Source: Deltaproteobacteria bacterium
Lineage (GTDB): Bacteria; Desulfobacterota; Desulfobacteria; Desulfobacterales; SURF-7
NCBI GenBank assembly: GCA_019307665.1
Contig: JAFDJC010000077.1
Coordinates: 366 to 12,539 of the forward strand
Direction: 5' to 3'
Length of the DNA: 12,174 bases
Every line of letters starts with the position of its first letter. Within the stretch, counting starts at the first letter, position 1. The position numbers and the translations under genes are program-made. Below the pieces are notes generated by a model. It did not search any database, was not told where the DNA came from, and saw nothing but the letters and a program-made list of their open reading frames with translations. Below are positions 6,047 to 12,174 of the stretch, in pieces.

Positions 6047-7842
6047 TACACCCCCTGTTTAAAGCTTTCAATATAGTGCCCAAATATTTTTTTTACGTCC
6101 GGGTTTTTTTCAGCAGCATACAGCCTTTCAAAAGAGCCCCTTTTCCCGTTGTGCGAAAAAGCCAGCGCGTCCCCCACGTCCTTGTAGGCGCTTACACCCA
6201 GCTGAAATACAACTGCAGACAACGCATCGATCATTCGATCCTTCAGGTTTCTTCTACCTGCTTTGGTAGGCGACATCCAGGCTCTTTTTGCCATATGCAT
6301 GGCTGAACTGACCGCATTATAGTTTGAGCCGACCAGCTGGGCTGTTTCCCAGGCCATGTATGCAGCAACAAGCGGACTGTTTTTTAAAGATTCGGGAACC
6401 TTTCTGTTCATTTCCGACAAGTCTGTTATGCAAAGCGCCAGCAGGTAATCCATTGTCCCCTGCCTGCCGTATAAAAAAGACCCATTGTTCTGACTCTTTC
6501 TGAAATTAAGTGAGCCGGGCAGATCACTCAATGCAGCAGGTTGAATGCCAATTTTATTATTTTTACAAAATTTCGCGATATCTCTTCCGGTATGATTATC
6601 AATGTCATTGAAATAATCAAAGGGCAAACCAGTGATAAATGCCCCATGAATGGAGATACCATGATCAATAATGGTTTTAATATGACCGGAATAGTAATCA
6701 AAAACGGTCAAACCGCTTTTTTTAATATCTTTAACAGAATTTTTCCCGAGATACTCCAGGTTTCTAATATCAAGCGATTCAAACCCGATGAAAAAATGGG
6801 AGGCCCCGGAAAGCCTCAGTTTCTTCAAAAGGTCCTCGTTTTTGGCAACATCTATGGAAACCTGTACCGCATAGTTAAGCTTCAGGTCGCTCTCAATAAT
6901 CTGGTCAAGAATTTTAACAAGGTTGTTACCCCCGAGCATCAAATTGTCAGGAAGGAAAAAGAAAAATCTTTTTTTCAGTGTGTGGTTGTTTTTCTGAATA
7001 TTTTTTAACTCATTAATAAAATCTTCAGGGCTTCTAGACATAAACCTTCTATTTTCTTTCGGAAGCGTTGAAATCGAACAGAAATTACAGGAATACGGAC
7101 AACCGATATAGGGTGTAGTCACATTCAACCGGCACATGTTTGAAAGGATATTGCCTGCAATCGGCAGTTTTCTTAAAAAACTGAGTTTCATTTCAGGAAG
7201 CCCATAAACATTTTTACTCCCCCATATGCCGTCTTCCATTGTTCTAAAGCCCGAATATTCACATTTAAGGTCATTCTTTTTAAGGTCGGAAATGATGCTG
7301 GTGATCACATCAGAATCACCGGCTCCGATCACCCTTGAAATAAGATCAGGATTCGGAACATATTTCTTAATATAAGTTTCAATGTCGTTGTCTGATGTTG
7401 AAACATGAATACCGCCTATGATAACCGGAATTTTGGCATGATTCAGGGGAATGGTTGTTCCGACTGCTGTGGGAAAGTTAGAACTCATGGAAGAGATAAA
7501 GACTGCTTCGGGTTTTTTACGTTCACGCACTATAATATCTCTTAAATTTAGTCTCCGGCCGTCAGCTATGAATACTTTTGCATCTTTGTCGGCATGTGAT
7601 ATCTGGTTTGCGATATAGGACGAAGAATAGTTTTCCATGCCGAAATGCTCAAGAATTCCATGTCGCTCTTTTGACAAGTCAGGCTTTAAAAAATCGAGAT
7701 AATTTTTTTTATTCAGTTTTGAAGCATCAAGACCTGTCAGGTGAGAGACAAGATCGACGGGTGTAAAATCCGGTTCCCCTGTCCTGTCCATAAGGTCGGT
7801 CACAAACGGATTAAACATTATGTAATATCTGCTGTTCATCAT
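6046..7842 (-). CDS. Radical SAM protein with N-terminal B12-binding-like domain
   Basis: This is a 598-residue cytoplasmic enzyme. Cys248-x3-Cys252-x2-Cys255 (GCPYSCNFC) binds the [4Fe-4S] cluster that cleaves S-adenosylmethionine. FFFFLPDN (293-300), HFFIGFESLD (349-358) and GAFITGLPFD (400-409) are later barrel strands typical of the B12-binding radical SAM superfamily. Residues about 85-200 resemble the Rossmann-like cobalamin domain (AVFISSMSSNFPTAV, then PVIIGGIHVST and VIGAGDSD), but the DxHxxG motif for base-off cobalamin ligation is absent, as in many relatives. The C-terminal 180 residues are helical and unrecognised. The reaction could be methylation, ring chemistry or C-C bond formation; sequence alone does not say. 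Two adjacent ATGs start the gene with only a weak AAAAGAT site, 18 bases after the pepA stop, so expression probably depends on the pepA transcript. Confidence 0.88.
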   Translation of the reverse strand: MMNSRYYIMFNPFVTDLMDRTGEPDFTPVDLVSHLTGLDASKLNKKNYLDFLKPDLSKERHGILEHFGMENYSSSYIANQISHADKDAKVFIADGRRLNLRDIIVRERKKPEAVFISSMSSNFPTAVGTTIPLNHAKIPVIIGGIHVSTSDNDIETYIKKYVPNPDLISRVIGAGDSDVITSIISDLKKNDLKCEYSGFRTMEDGIWGSKNVYGLPEMKLSFLRKLPIAGNILSNMCRLNVTTPYIGCPYSCNFCSISTLPKENRRFMSRSPEDFINELKNIQKNNHTLKKRFFFFLPDNLMLGGNNLVKILDQIIESDLKLNYAVQVSIDVAKNEDLLKKLRLSGASHFFIGFESLDIRNLEYLGKNSVKDIKKSGLTVFDYYSGHIKTIIDHGISIHGAFITGLPFDYFNDIDNHTGRDIAKFCKNNKIGIQPAALSDLPGSLNFRKSQNNGSFLYGRQGTMDYLLALCITDLSEMNRKVPESLKNSPLVAAYMAWETAQLVGSNYNAVSSAMHMAKRAWMSPTKAGRRNLKDRMIDALSAVVFQLGVSAYKDVGDALAFSHNGKRGSFERLYAAEKNPDVKKIFGHYIESFKQGV

Positions 7843-7860
7843 GAATCTTTTGGCAACAAC

Positions 7861-9330
7861 TTATATTTTATCAAGCAAATCACAGAAAAGGCGGACACCA
7901 AAACCGGTACCTCCTGGACCGCAGTATGCATTTCCTTTTTTTGCATATGCAGGACCTGCGATATCAATATGTGCCCACTTTGTTTTTTTCCTAAACTCCG
8001 CCAAAAACAATGCGGCTGTAATAGCCCCGCCATAACGAGAAGAGGCAATGTTTTTGATATCTGCAAAGTCGCTCTTGATGAGTTCCTTATAATCTTCAGG
8101 AAGCGGAAGCCTCCAGCAACGCTCATCTGTTTTTTCGCCCGATTTTATAATTGCCGATGAAAGCTCATCGTCAGGAGAAAAGACGCCGGCTATTTTTTCT
8201 CCAAGAGCCACGACACATGCACCGGTTAAAGTTGCCATATCAATCACAATGTCAGGCTTATTTTTTTTAATAATATATGACAGGGCATCTATCAGTATCA
8301 ACCTTCCTTCTGCATCTGTATTCCCGATTTCAACTGTTTTGCCTGAATAACTCTTTACAATGTCGCCCGGCCTTGCCGCACTTCCCGATGGCATGTTTTC
8401 AACCAGAGGGATAACGCCGGTCACTTTAACACGGGGTTTAAGTTTCGCAACTGTAATCAGGGATGCAGCAGCAGCTGCAGCGCCGGCCATATCCATCTTC
8501 ATGCTGTCCAGACCATCCGCGGATTTAAGGTTAATACCGCCTGAATCAAAGGTTACGCCCTTGCCGACAAAGACAATTTCCTTTGTAGATTTGACAGGAT
8601 TGTATTCCATCACAACCATACATGGTTTATTAACGCTTCCTGCTGAAACTGCTAAAAGAGATCCGAACTTCATTCTTTTCATCTCTTTTTCATTCAAGAC
8701 CGTTACTTTCAATTTTTCTTTTTTAGCCATAGAAACGATTCTCTTTGAAAACAGTTCCGGTGTTTTGTCATTGGGTGGCATTGAAACCCATTCCCGGGCA
8801 AGGATTGTACCCTGGCAAATGGTTTCAACACGTTTCGGCAGATGGTTGAATTTTTGTTTTACATCAGGAGGCACCATAAAAGAAATGCGTTTTAGAGGCT
8901 TGACCTTTTTGTCCTTTTTATATCTATCAAACAGATGGTTCCCTAAGTAGGCGCCTTCAAGAAACGCTTCAACAACAGACTCTGTCTCGATTTTCAGTCT
9001 CTTTGCAGAAGGAAGAACAAAAAGGATTTCTGAAAGCCCTTTTGTAGCGCATGCCTTTACAATACGACCTGCAAGGCTTCTAAATACATCCGGCTTAAGT
9101 TTTTCAATCTTGCCGATACCTGTAAAGAAAATCCGTTCAGGCTTAACAGATGGCATATTATACAGTATGATCTCATCGTTTGTTTTACCCTTAAATTCTT
9201 TCAGTTTTTTTGCTTCGCGGATAAGGGTTTTTATGATTGATTTCTCATGAATTTCCATGTCTTCACAAACCGGAACAATGAGGGTTGATATTGCGGTCTT
9301 TTTCAAATCAGCGGTTGTTAAGTTCAGCAT
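7861..9330 (-). CDS. pepA: Leucyl aminopeptidase (M17 family)
   Basis: This 489-residue cytoplasmic metallo-exopeptidase removes N-terminal residues from peptides, and the family forms hexamers. The active-site set is complete: Lys257, Asp262, Lys269, Asp280, Asp339, Glu341 and Arg343, with the M17 signature NTDAEGRL at 337-344. As I recall the E. coli PepA numbering, each residue is offset by a constant 13, so the catalytic domain is colinear with no gaps. The N-terminal 150 residues are the more variable macro-like domain. The start is supported by AAAGGCG just upstream of the ATG, and a strong promoter lies at 9395-9423. It is the first gene of a five-gene operon and is divergent from the purine genes. 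E. coli PepA also binds DNA (Xer recombination, carAB control); whether this one does cannot be seen. Confidence 0.96.
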   Translation of the reverse strand: MLNLTTADLKKTAISTLIVPVCEDMEIHEKSIIKTLIREAKKLKEFKGKTNDEIILYNMPSVKPERIFFTGIGKIEKLKPDVFRSLAGRIVKACATKGLSEILFVLPSAKRLKIETESVVEAFLEGAYLGNHLFDRYKKDKKVKPLKRISFMVPPDVKQKFNHLPKRVETICQGTILAREWVSMPPNDKTPELFSKRIVSMAKKEKLKVTVLNEKEMKRMKFGSLLAVSAGSVNKPCMVVMEYNPVKSTKEIVFVGKGVTFDSGGINLKSADGLDSMKMDMAGAAAAAASLITVAKLKPRVKVTGVIPLVENMPSGSAARPGDIVKSYSGKTVEIGNTDAEGRLILIDALSYIIKKNKPDIVIDMATLTGACVVALGEKIAGVFSPDDELSSAIIKSGEKTDERCWRLPLPEDYKELIKSDFADIKNIASSRYGGAITAALFLAEFRKKTKWAHIDIAGPAYAKKGNAYCGPGGTGFGVRLFCDLLDKI

Positions 9331-9394
9331 TTTTCGCCTTTCTTAATAAAAAAAGAGGTCAATATTTAGACGTGAAGTACTCCAATAGACAGAC

Positions 9395-9423
9395 TATATA
9401 ATTAAATGGTTAGGATGTGTCAA
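9395..9423 (-). promoter_or_regulatory. Sigma70-like promoter of the pepA operon
   Basis: On the minus strand TTGACA (9423-9418, perfect consensus) is followed by exactly 17 bases and TATATA (9400-9395, four of six). The start point should lie near 9388, giving a leader of about 57 bases before the pepA ATG. It is the best promoter match in the window and probably drives all five genes, because no gap within the operon is large enough for another. Confidence 0.6.
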
Positions 9424-9450
9424 ATATGAACATGAATGGGCATGAAAAAC

Positions 9451-9488
9451 TTGACTGCTGTCTGTAATTCATTTACATACATTATAAT
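9451..9488 (+). promoter_or_regulatory. Probable promoter of the purine gene pair
   Basis: TTGACT (9451-9456) matches five of six -35 positions. At the ideal 17-base spacing the -10 would be TACATA (9474-9479), while a perfect TATAAT lies a little further on (9483-9488) but without a good -35 of its own. One or both may be used. A small GTTAA/TTAAC inverted repeat lies downstream in the leader (9501-9505 and 9513-9517). Confidence 0.35.
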
Positions 9489-9543
9489 ATTTTTCTGTGC
9501 GTTAAGCCTTTATTAACCTATATAAATAACACGGACTAAAAAA

Positions 9544-10227
9544 ATGAGTCTCAATATTGTTGAAAAAATTGATGATCTGGTCAAGGTCAGGAATGTTCTG
9601 ATCAGCGTTTCTAATAAAAACAGACTCGACAAATTTATTCCTGAGCTGATTAAGCTGAATCCCGACATCAAAATCCTTTCAACCGGCGGAACATTTATAA
9701 AGATACAGGAAATCCTGGGGAATGCATCTGAGTCCTACCTGACACAGGTATCAGATTATACCGGTCAGCCTGAAACACAGGGCGGCCTGGTCAAAACCCT
9801 TGATTTTAAGATTTATTTGGGCCTTCTCACAGAGACTTATAATGATTCGCACCAGCAGGATATCAAGCGCACCGATTCCGTTCCCATCGACATGGTTGTT
9901 GTCAACCTATACCCTTTCAAAGAAACAATAATGAAAAAAGACGTAACCCTTGAAGAAGCCCGTGGAAACATTGACATCGGAGGGCCCTGCATGATCCGGG
10001 CGTCAGCTAAAAATTTTATTCGGGTTGCGTCGGTTGTAGATCCTGAAGATTATGAAACCGTTGTTTCAGCTCTAAAGGCAAACAGCGGAAAAACGACCCT
10101 TGAACTGAGATATGATCTTTCAAAAAAAGCATTTGAGCATACTGCCGGCTATGACCGGGCAATTTCTAATTATATAGCTTCAGGGTCTTTTAAGGAAACC
10201 GTTTTGCCCTGCTACAACTTGAAGTGA
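9544..10227 (+). CDS. purH: IMP cyclohydrolase (N-terminal half of PurH as a separate protein)
   Basis: This 227-residue cytoplasmic protein is the methylglyoxal-synthase-like IMP cyclohydrolase domain, which closes FAICAR to IMP, the last step of purine synthesis. Evidence is VLISVSNKNRLDKFI (18-32), ILSTGGT (44-50), VSDYTGQPE (69-77), NLYPF (121-125) and IDIGGPCMIRASAKN (143-157), ending in AFEHTAGYDRAISNY as bifunctional PurH does before its linker. By comparison with human ATIC, counterparts of the key residues Lys66, Tyr104, Asp125 and Lys137 are present as Lys84, Tyr123, Asp144 and Lys156. The usual RVKTLHPxVHxGIL motif is changed to LVKTLDFKIYLGLL, losing the Arg and both His. The ribosome site is weak (GGA, with an A-run before the ATG). 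The stop lies just before the transformylase gene, so the two are co-transcribed. Confidence 0.9.
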   Translation: MSLNIVEKIDDLVKVRNVLISVSNKNRLDKFIPELIKLNPDIKILSTGGTFIKIQEILGNASESYLTQVSDYTGQPETQGGLVKTLDFKIYLGLLTETYNDSHQQDIKRTDSVPIDMVVVNLYPFKETIMKKDVTLEEARGNIDIGGPCMIRASAKNFIRVASVVDPEDYETVVSALKANSGKTTLELRYDLSKKAFEHTAGYDRAISNYIASGSFKETVLPCYNLK

Positions 10228-10262
10228 ATCATTTTGAAGCCATCAAATACAGGAGTGATACC

Positions 10263-11513
10263 ATGCCGGATGACCTGAAAAAAATGTACAAAACAATAAT
10301 GGATGACCACTTTCCTCCTGAAATGGAAATCAGCTTTATTGACGGCAATAAAAGACAGACTCTCTTTTATGAAAAGGTTTCATGGACAATCGACGATGTC
10401 AGGAAAGGCCTCAGATACGGCGAAAACCCGGGCCAGGAAGCTGCATTGTTTAAACTTGTCAACGGCAATCTGATCCTCGGTGATACAGAAACCATCCATC
10501 CGGGACATTATCTTGCATCAGATATTGAACTGTTGCAATCCGGAAAGCATCCGGGAAAGACAAACCTGACCGATGCTGACAATGCATTAAATATACTCAG
10601 GTATTTTGACGACAAGCCAACAATTGTCATTGTCAAACATAACAATCCATGCGGAGTCGCCAGGTCTGACTCACTTGAAACAGCTTATTCAAAAGCTTAC
10701 ATGGCTGACCGAGTTGCTGCATTCGGAGGCTGTATCGCCTCAAACCGACCTGTCGACAAAATTACAGCTGAAAAAATTTCCAGCCAGTATGCAGAGGTTG
10801 TTGTGGCTCCTGATTTTGAAGAAGGTGCCATGGAAATTCTTGAAGGAAAAAAAAACCTGAGGGTTATACGTATAAAAAATATTGAGCGCCTGAATTCTTT
10901 TACAGGCAAGAAGTATGTTGATTTTAAAAGCCTAATCGACGGTGGACTGATTGCACAATGGTCTTTTACTCCGACTGCCAGAACAAATGAGGATCTAAAG
11001 CTTGCGGAATGTGAATACAATGGGAAAACATACAAGATAAATCGGCTGCCTACGGAAAAAGAATATAATGATATGCTGTTTGGATGGCTTGTTGAGTCAG
11101 GAATTACGTCTAACTCGGTTATTTATGTCAAAGATGAAGTAACCGTGGGAATCGGAACAGGTGAGCAGGATCGTGTGGGTGTCGCTGAAATTGCAAGGGA
11201 TAAGGCTTACCGAAAACTGGCGGACCGCCTGTGCTTCGAAATGTATGATGTCTCATACAATGACCTGACAGATGATGATAAAAAACAGGATATTAATAAA
11301 AAGGTGAAGAAAGAAAAAGGCGGGCTTATCGAAGCTGCAATGGTGAGCGACGCCTTTTTTCCGTTCAGGGACGGCATTGATGTTGGTTTAAGAGAAGGCG
11401 TGTCGTCAGTGATACATCCCGGCGGTTCCCTTAACGACTACCAGTCTATTGAAGCCTGTAATGATGAAGGCGCGACCATGGTGTACACCGGTCAAAGAAG
11501 CTTCAAACATTGA
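10263..11513 (+). CDS. purH: AICAR formyltransferase (C-terminal half of PurH as a separate protein)
   Basis: This 416-residue cytoplasmic enzyme transfers a formyl group from 10-formyl-tetrahydrofolate to AICAR, making FAICAR for the cyclohydrolase encoded just upstream. Signatures counted from this start are LRYGENPGQ (50-58, with Gly where bifunctional PurH usually has His), the catalytic Lys-His pair in VKHNNPCGVA (124-133), AFGGCIASNRP (153-163), SNSVIYVKD (283-291), SDAFFPFRDGID (362-373), HPGGS (385-389) and the family C-terminus. The ATG at 10263 has AGGAG seven bases upstream and is preferred. An alternative GTG at 10224 would add 13 residues and overlap the preceding stop (GTGA), but has no good ribosome site. 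The frame is closed upstream by a stop at 10191. The length resembles the transformylase part of human ATIC more than the shorter E. coli domain. Confidence 0.93.
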   Translation: MPDDLKKMYKTIMDDHFPPEMEISFIDGNKRQTLFYEKVSWTIDDVRKGLRYGENPGQEAALFKLVNGNLILGDTETIHPGHYLASDIELLQSGKHPGKTNLTDADNALNILRYFDDKPTIVIVKHNNPCGVARSDSLETAYSKAYMADRVAAFGGCIASNRPVDKITAEKISSQYAEVVVAPDFEEGAMEILEGKKNLRVIRIKNIERLNSFTGKKYVDFKSLIDGGLIAQWSFTPTARTNEDLKLAECEYNGKTYKINRLPTEKEYNDMLFGWLVESGITSNSVIYVKDEVTVGIGTGEQDRVGVAEIARDKAYRKLADRLCFEMYDVSYNDLTDDDKKQDINKKVKKEKGGLIEAAMVSDAFFPFRDGIDVGLREGVSSVIHPGGSLNDYQSIEACNDEGATMVYTGQRSFKH

Positions 11514-11535
11514 TGGCTTCATAAAAAGCTAGGTA

Positions 11536-11550
11536 CGGCGCTTCGCGCCG
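11536..11550 (+). terminator. GC-rich hairpin after the purine genes
   Basis: CGGCGC (11536-11541) pairs perfectly with GCGCCG (11545-11550) around TTC, or closes as a 5-bp stem on CTTCG. It begins 23 bases past the transformylase stop, as expected for a terminator. The following CTATTAAACC is not a true T-run, so termination may be weak. Such compact CGGCGCTTCGCGCCG hairpins can also be dispersed genomic repeats. Confidence 0.4.
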
Positions 11551-11558
11551 CTATTAAA

Positions 11559-11615
11559 CCAAATAACTATTAATTTTAAACTGTTAGATGGCTTATCTTT
11601 ATTTTAGTTATTTGG
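11559..11615. repeat. 11-bp perfect inverted repeat
   Basis: CCAAATAACTA (11559-11569) is exactly complementary to TAGTTATTTGG (11605-11615), with 35 bases between. It lies between the purine gene terminator and the PilZ gene. It may be an RNA stem in the PilZ leader, an operator pair, or a remnant of a small inverted-repeat element. The AT-rich context raises the odds of chance. Confidence 0.3.
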
Positions 11616-11672
11616 AAGGGCGTATCTACATTATCTCCTAAGGTTTCATCACTAAATGAAGGGAGCAAGAGA

Positions 11673-12026
11673 GTGTCACAAAAAGTCGAAATCGAAAAAC
11701 GCAGCAAACCAAGAGTTTATTATAAAACAGATATACTGCTTAAGCTGGATAAATTTGAGGTCCGGGCATTAGGAAGTTCTAGAGATCTCAGTTTAAAAGG
11801 AATATACGTTAAAACAGATGATGATATACCGGTGGGAACGGAGTGTATGGTAGAAATCAGCCTTTCCGGAACAACCGGAAATCTTCCACTTAAAATGCAG
11901 GGAGCCGTTGTACGTAAAGAGCTGTCAGGAATAGGCATCTCTTTCAACTCCATGGATATAGATAGCTATACACACCTGAAAAACGTAGTAAGATACAACT
12001 CTGCAGACCCTGATATTATCTACTAG
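11673..12026 (+). CDS. Single-domain PilZ protein (c-di-GMP receptor)
   Basis: This 117-residue cytoplasmic protein consists of one PilZ domain. Both c-di-GMP contact motifs are intact: RxxxR at Arg10-Arg14 (RSKPR) and DxSxxG at 38-43 (DLSLKG). The strands IYVKTDDDIPVG, CMVEISL, MQGAVVRKE and GIGISF (44-91) complete the barrel. It probably binds cyclic di-GMP and alters a partner involved in motility, adhesion or exopolysaccharide, but the target is not identifiable here. The start is GTG at 11673, supported by GGGAG seven bases upstream; no better ATG lies in frame near it. It stands alone after the purine genes and is followed by an apparent insertion-sequence end. Confidence 0.92.
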   Translation: MSQKVEIEKRSKPRVYYKTDILLKLDKFEVRALGSSRDLSLKGIYVKTDDDIPVGTECMVEISLSGTTGNLPLKMQGAVVRKELSGIGISFNSMDIDSYTHLKNVVRYNSADPDIIY

Positions 12027-12085
12027 GAGATCCGGCTGACAAGCAACTGATTTATAATAACATATATTATGGAGACATCATAATG

Positions 12086-12174
12086 TGACCCTTCCCCAAA
12101 AAAGTGGACGCTGGGTTAAGCCGTTTTTTTCAAATTGCCAGATCAAATACGAATTTATACATTTTATTTTTTTT
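12086..12174 (+). mobile_element. Probable left end of an IS3-type insertion sequence (truncated by the window)
   Basis: The sequence TGACCCTTCCCCAAAAAAGTGGAC, read from 12086 in two parts (TGACCCTTCCCC, then AAAAAAGTGGAC), closely resembles the terminal inverted repeats of many IS3-family elements, which start TGA and carry CCCC..AAAAGTGGAC. No transposase frame is visible in the remaining 70 bases. The match is from memory of the family and only one end is in the window, so the element type is tentative. Confidence 0.4.

Noticed and set aside
6541..7008. 155-codon plus-strand open frame
   Set aside because: It is antisense to the radical SAM gene, which is a complete, recognisable protein. 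Its composition looks like a frame shadow.
7741..8160. Open frame spanning the pepA/radical SAM junction on the plus strand
   Set aside because: It overlaps two well-supported genes in antisense and has no ribosome site or known domain.
8360..8950. 196-codon plus-strand open frame
   Set aside because: It lies wholly antisense to pepA, whose catalytic residues are all intact. The product has no recognisable motif and there is no ribosome site.
3826..9330. A RiPP pathway with a precursor peptide in the operon
   Set aside because: No small reading frame with a ribosome site lies in any gap, since all gaps are 18 bases or less. The radical SAM protein also lacks a recognised SPASM or RRE region.
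10191..10265. Split purH as a frameshift artefact of one fused gene
   Set aside because: The second frame is closed upstream by a stop at 10191, the second gene has its own AGGAG and ATG, and both halves have full-length domain ends. A true split is more likely, although a sequencing error cannot be fully excluded.
12036..12058. CTGACA and TATAAT as a promoter after the PilZ gene
   Set aside because: The spacer is only 11 bases, too short for a sigma70 promoter.
90..12094. AGGGTCACA near the left edge and TGTGACCCT near the right edge as terminal repeats of a 12-kb element
   Set aside because: The match is only nine bases and the flanks differ. The genes between are mostly housekeeping, so it is probably chance.

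Overview
The window looks like chromosome of an anaerobic, Gram-negative deltaproteobacterium, most likely of the Desulfobacterota/Desulfobacterales type. This is inferred from the gene mix: a split PurH with a free-standing AICAR transformylase, a short outer-membrane beta-barrel of the TIGR04219 type, a B12-type radical SAM protein, an FmdB zinc ribbon, and a lipoprotein nitroreductase with a covalent-FMN domain. No rRNA, tRNA or CRISPR array was seen.

Region 1 (1-3547) is visibly richer in G+C. A degenerate iterated AATTC..GGG(A/T)CA patch lies at the left edge. Two minus-strand genes follow: a predicted lipoprotein fusing a SagB-type nitroreductase to an FMN-binding domain, and a long-chain acyl-CoA synthetase. 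A strong hairpin terminator separates them. A 423-bp gap upstream of the synthetase carries a sigma70-like promoter with a perfect 7+1+7 palindrome just upstream of its -35 box.

Region 2 (3548-9330) starts with a small plus-strand FmdB-family gene, convergent with a five-gene minus-strand operon. In transcription order the operon is pepA (leucyl aminopeptidase), a B12-binding-type radical SAM protein, an unrecognised 265-residue cytoplasmic protein, a beta-barrel outer-membrane protein and a glyoxalase II-like metallo-beta-lactamase-fold hydrolase. Its last four genes are tightly packed, with two TAATG stop/start overlaps and one 2-bp gap. A good TTGACA-N17-TATATA promoter precedes pepA.

Region 3 (9544-11513), divergent from pepA, holds the last two steps of purine synthesis encoded by two adjacent genes instead of one: an IMP cyclohydrolase domain protein and an AICAR formyltransferase. 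Together they do the work of bifunctional PurH (AICAR to FAICAR to IMP). A GC-rich hairpin follows.

Region 4 (11514-12174) has an 11-bp inverted repeat, a single-domain PilZ (c-di-GMP receptor) gene, and what looks like the left end of an IS3-type insertion sequence running off the window. That end begins directly after a ribosome site plus ATG, so it may interrupt another gene.

The most interesting items are the pepA/radical SAM/unknown/outer-membrane-protein operon, the exported nitroreductase with a predicted covalent flavin, and the split PurH whose cyclohydrolase half has lost most of the usual RVKTLHP motif.
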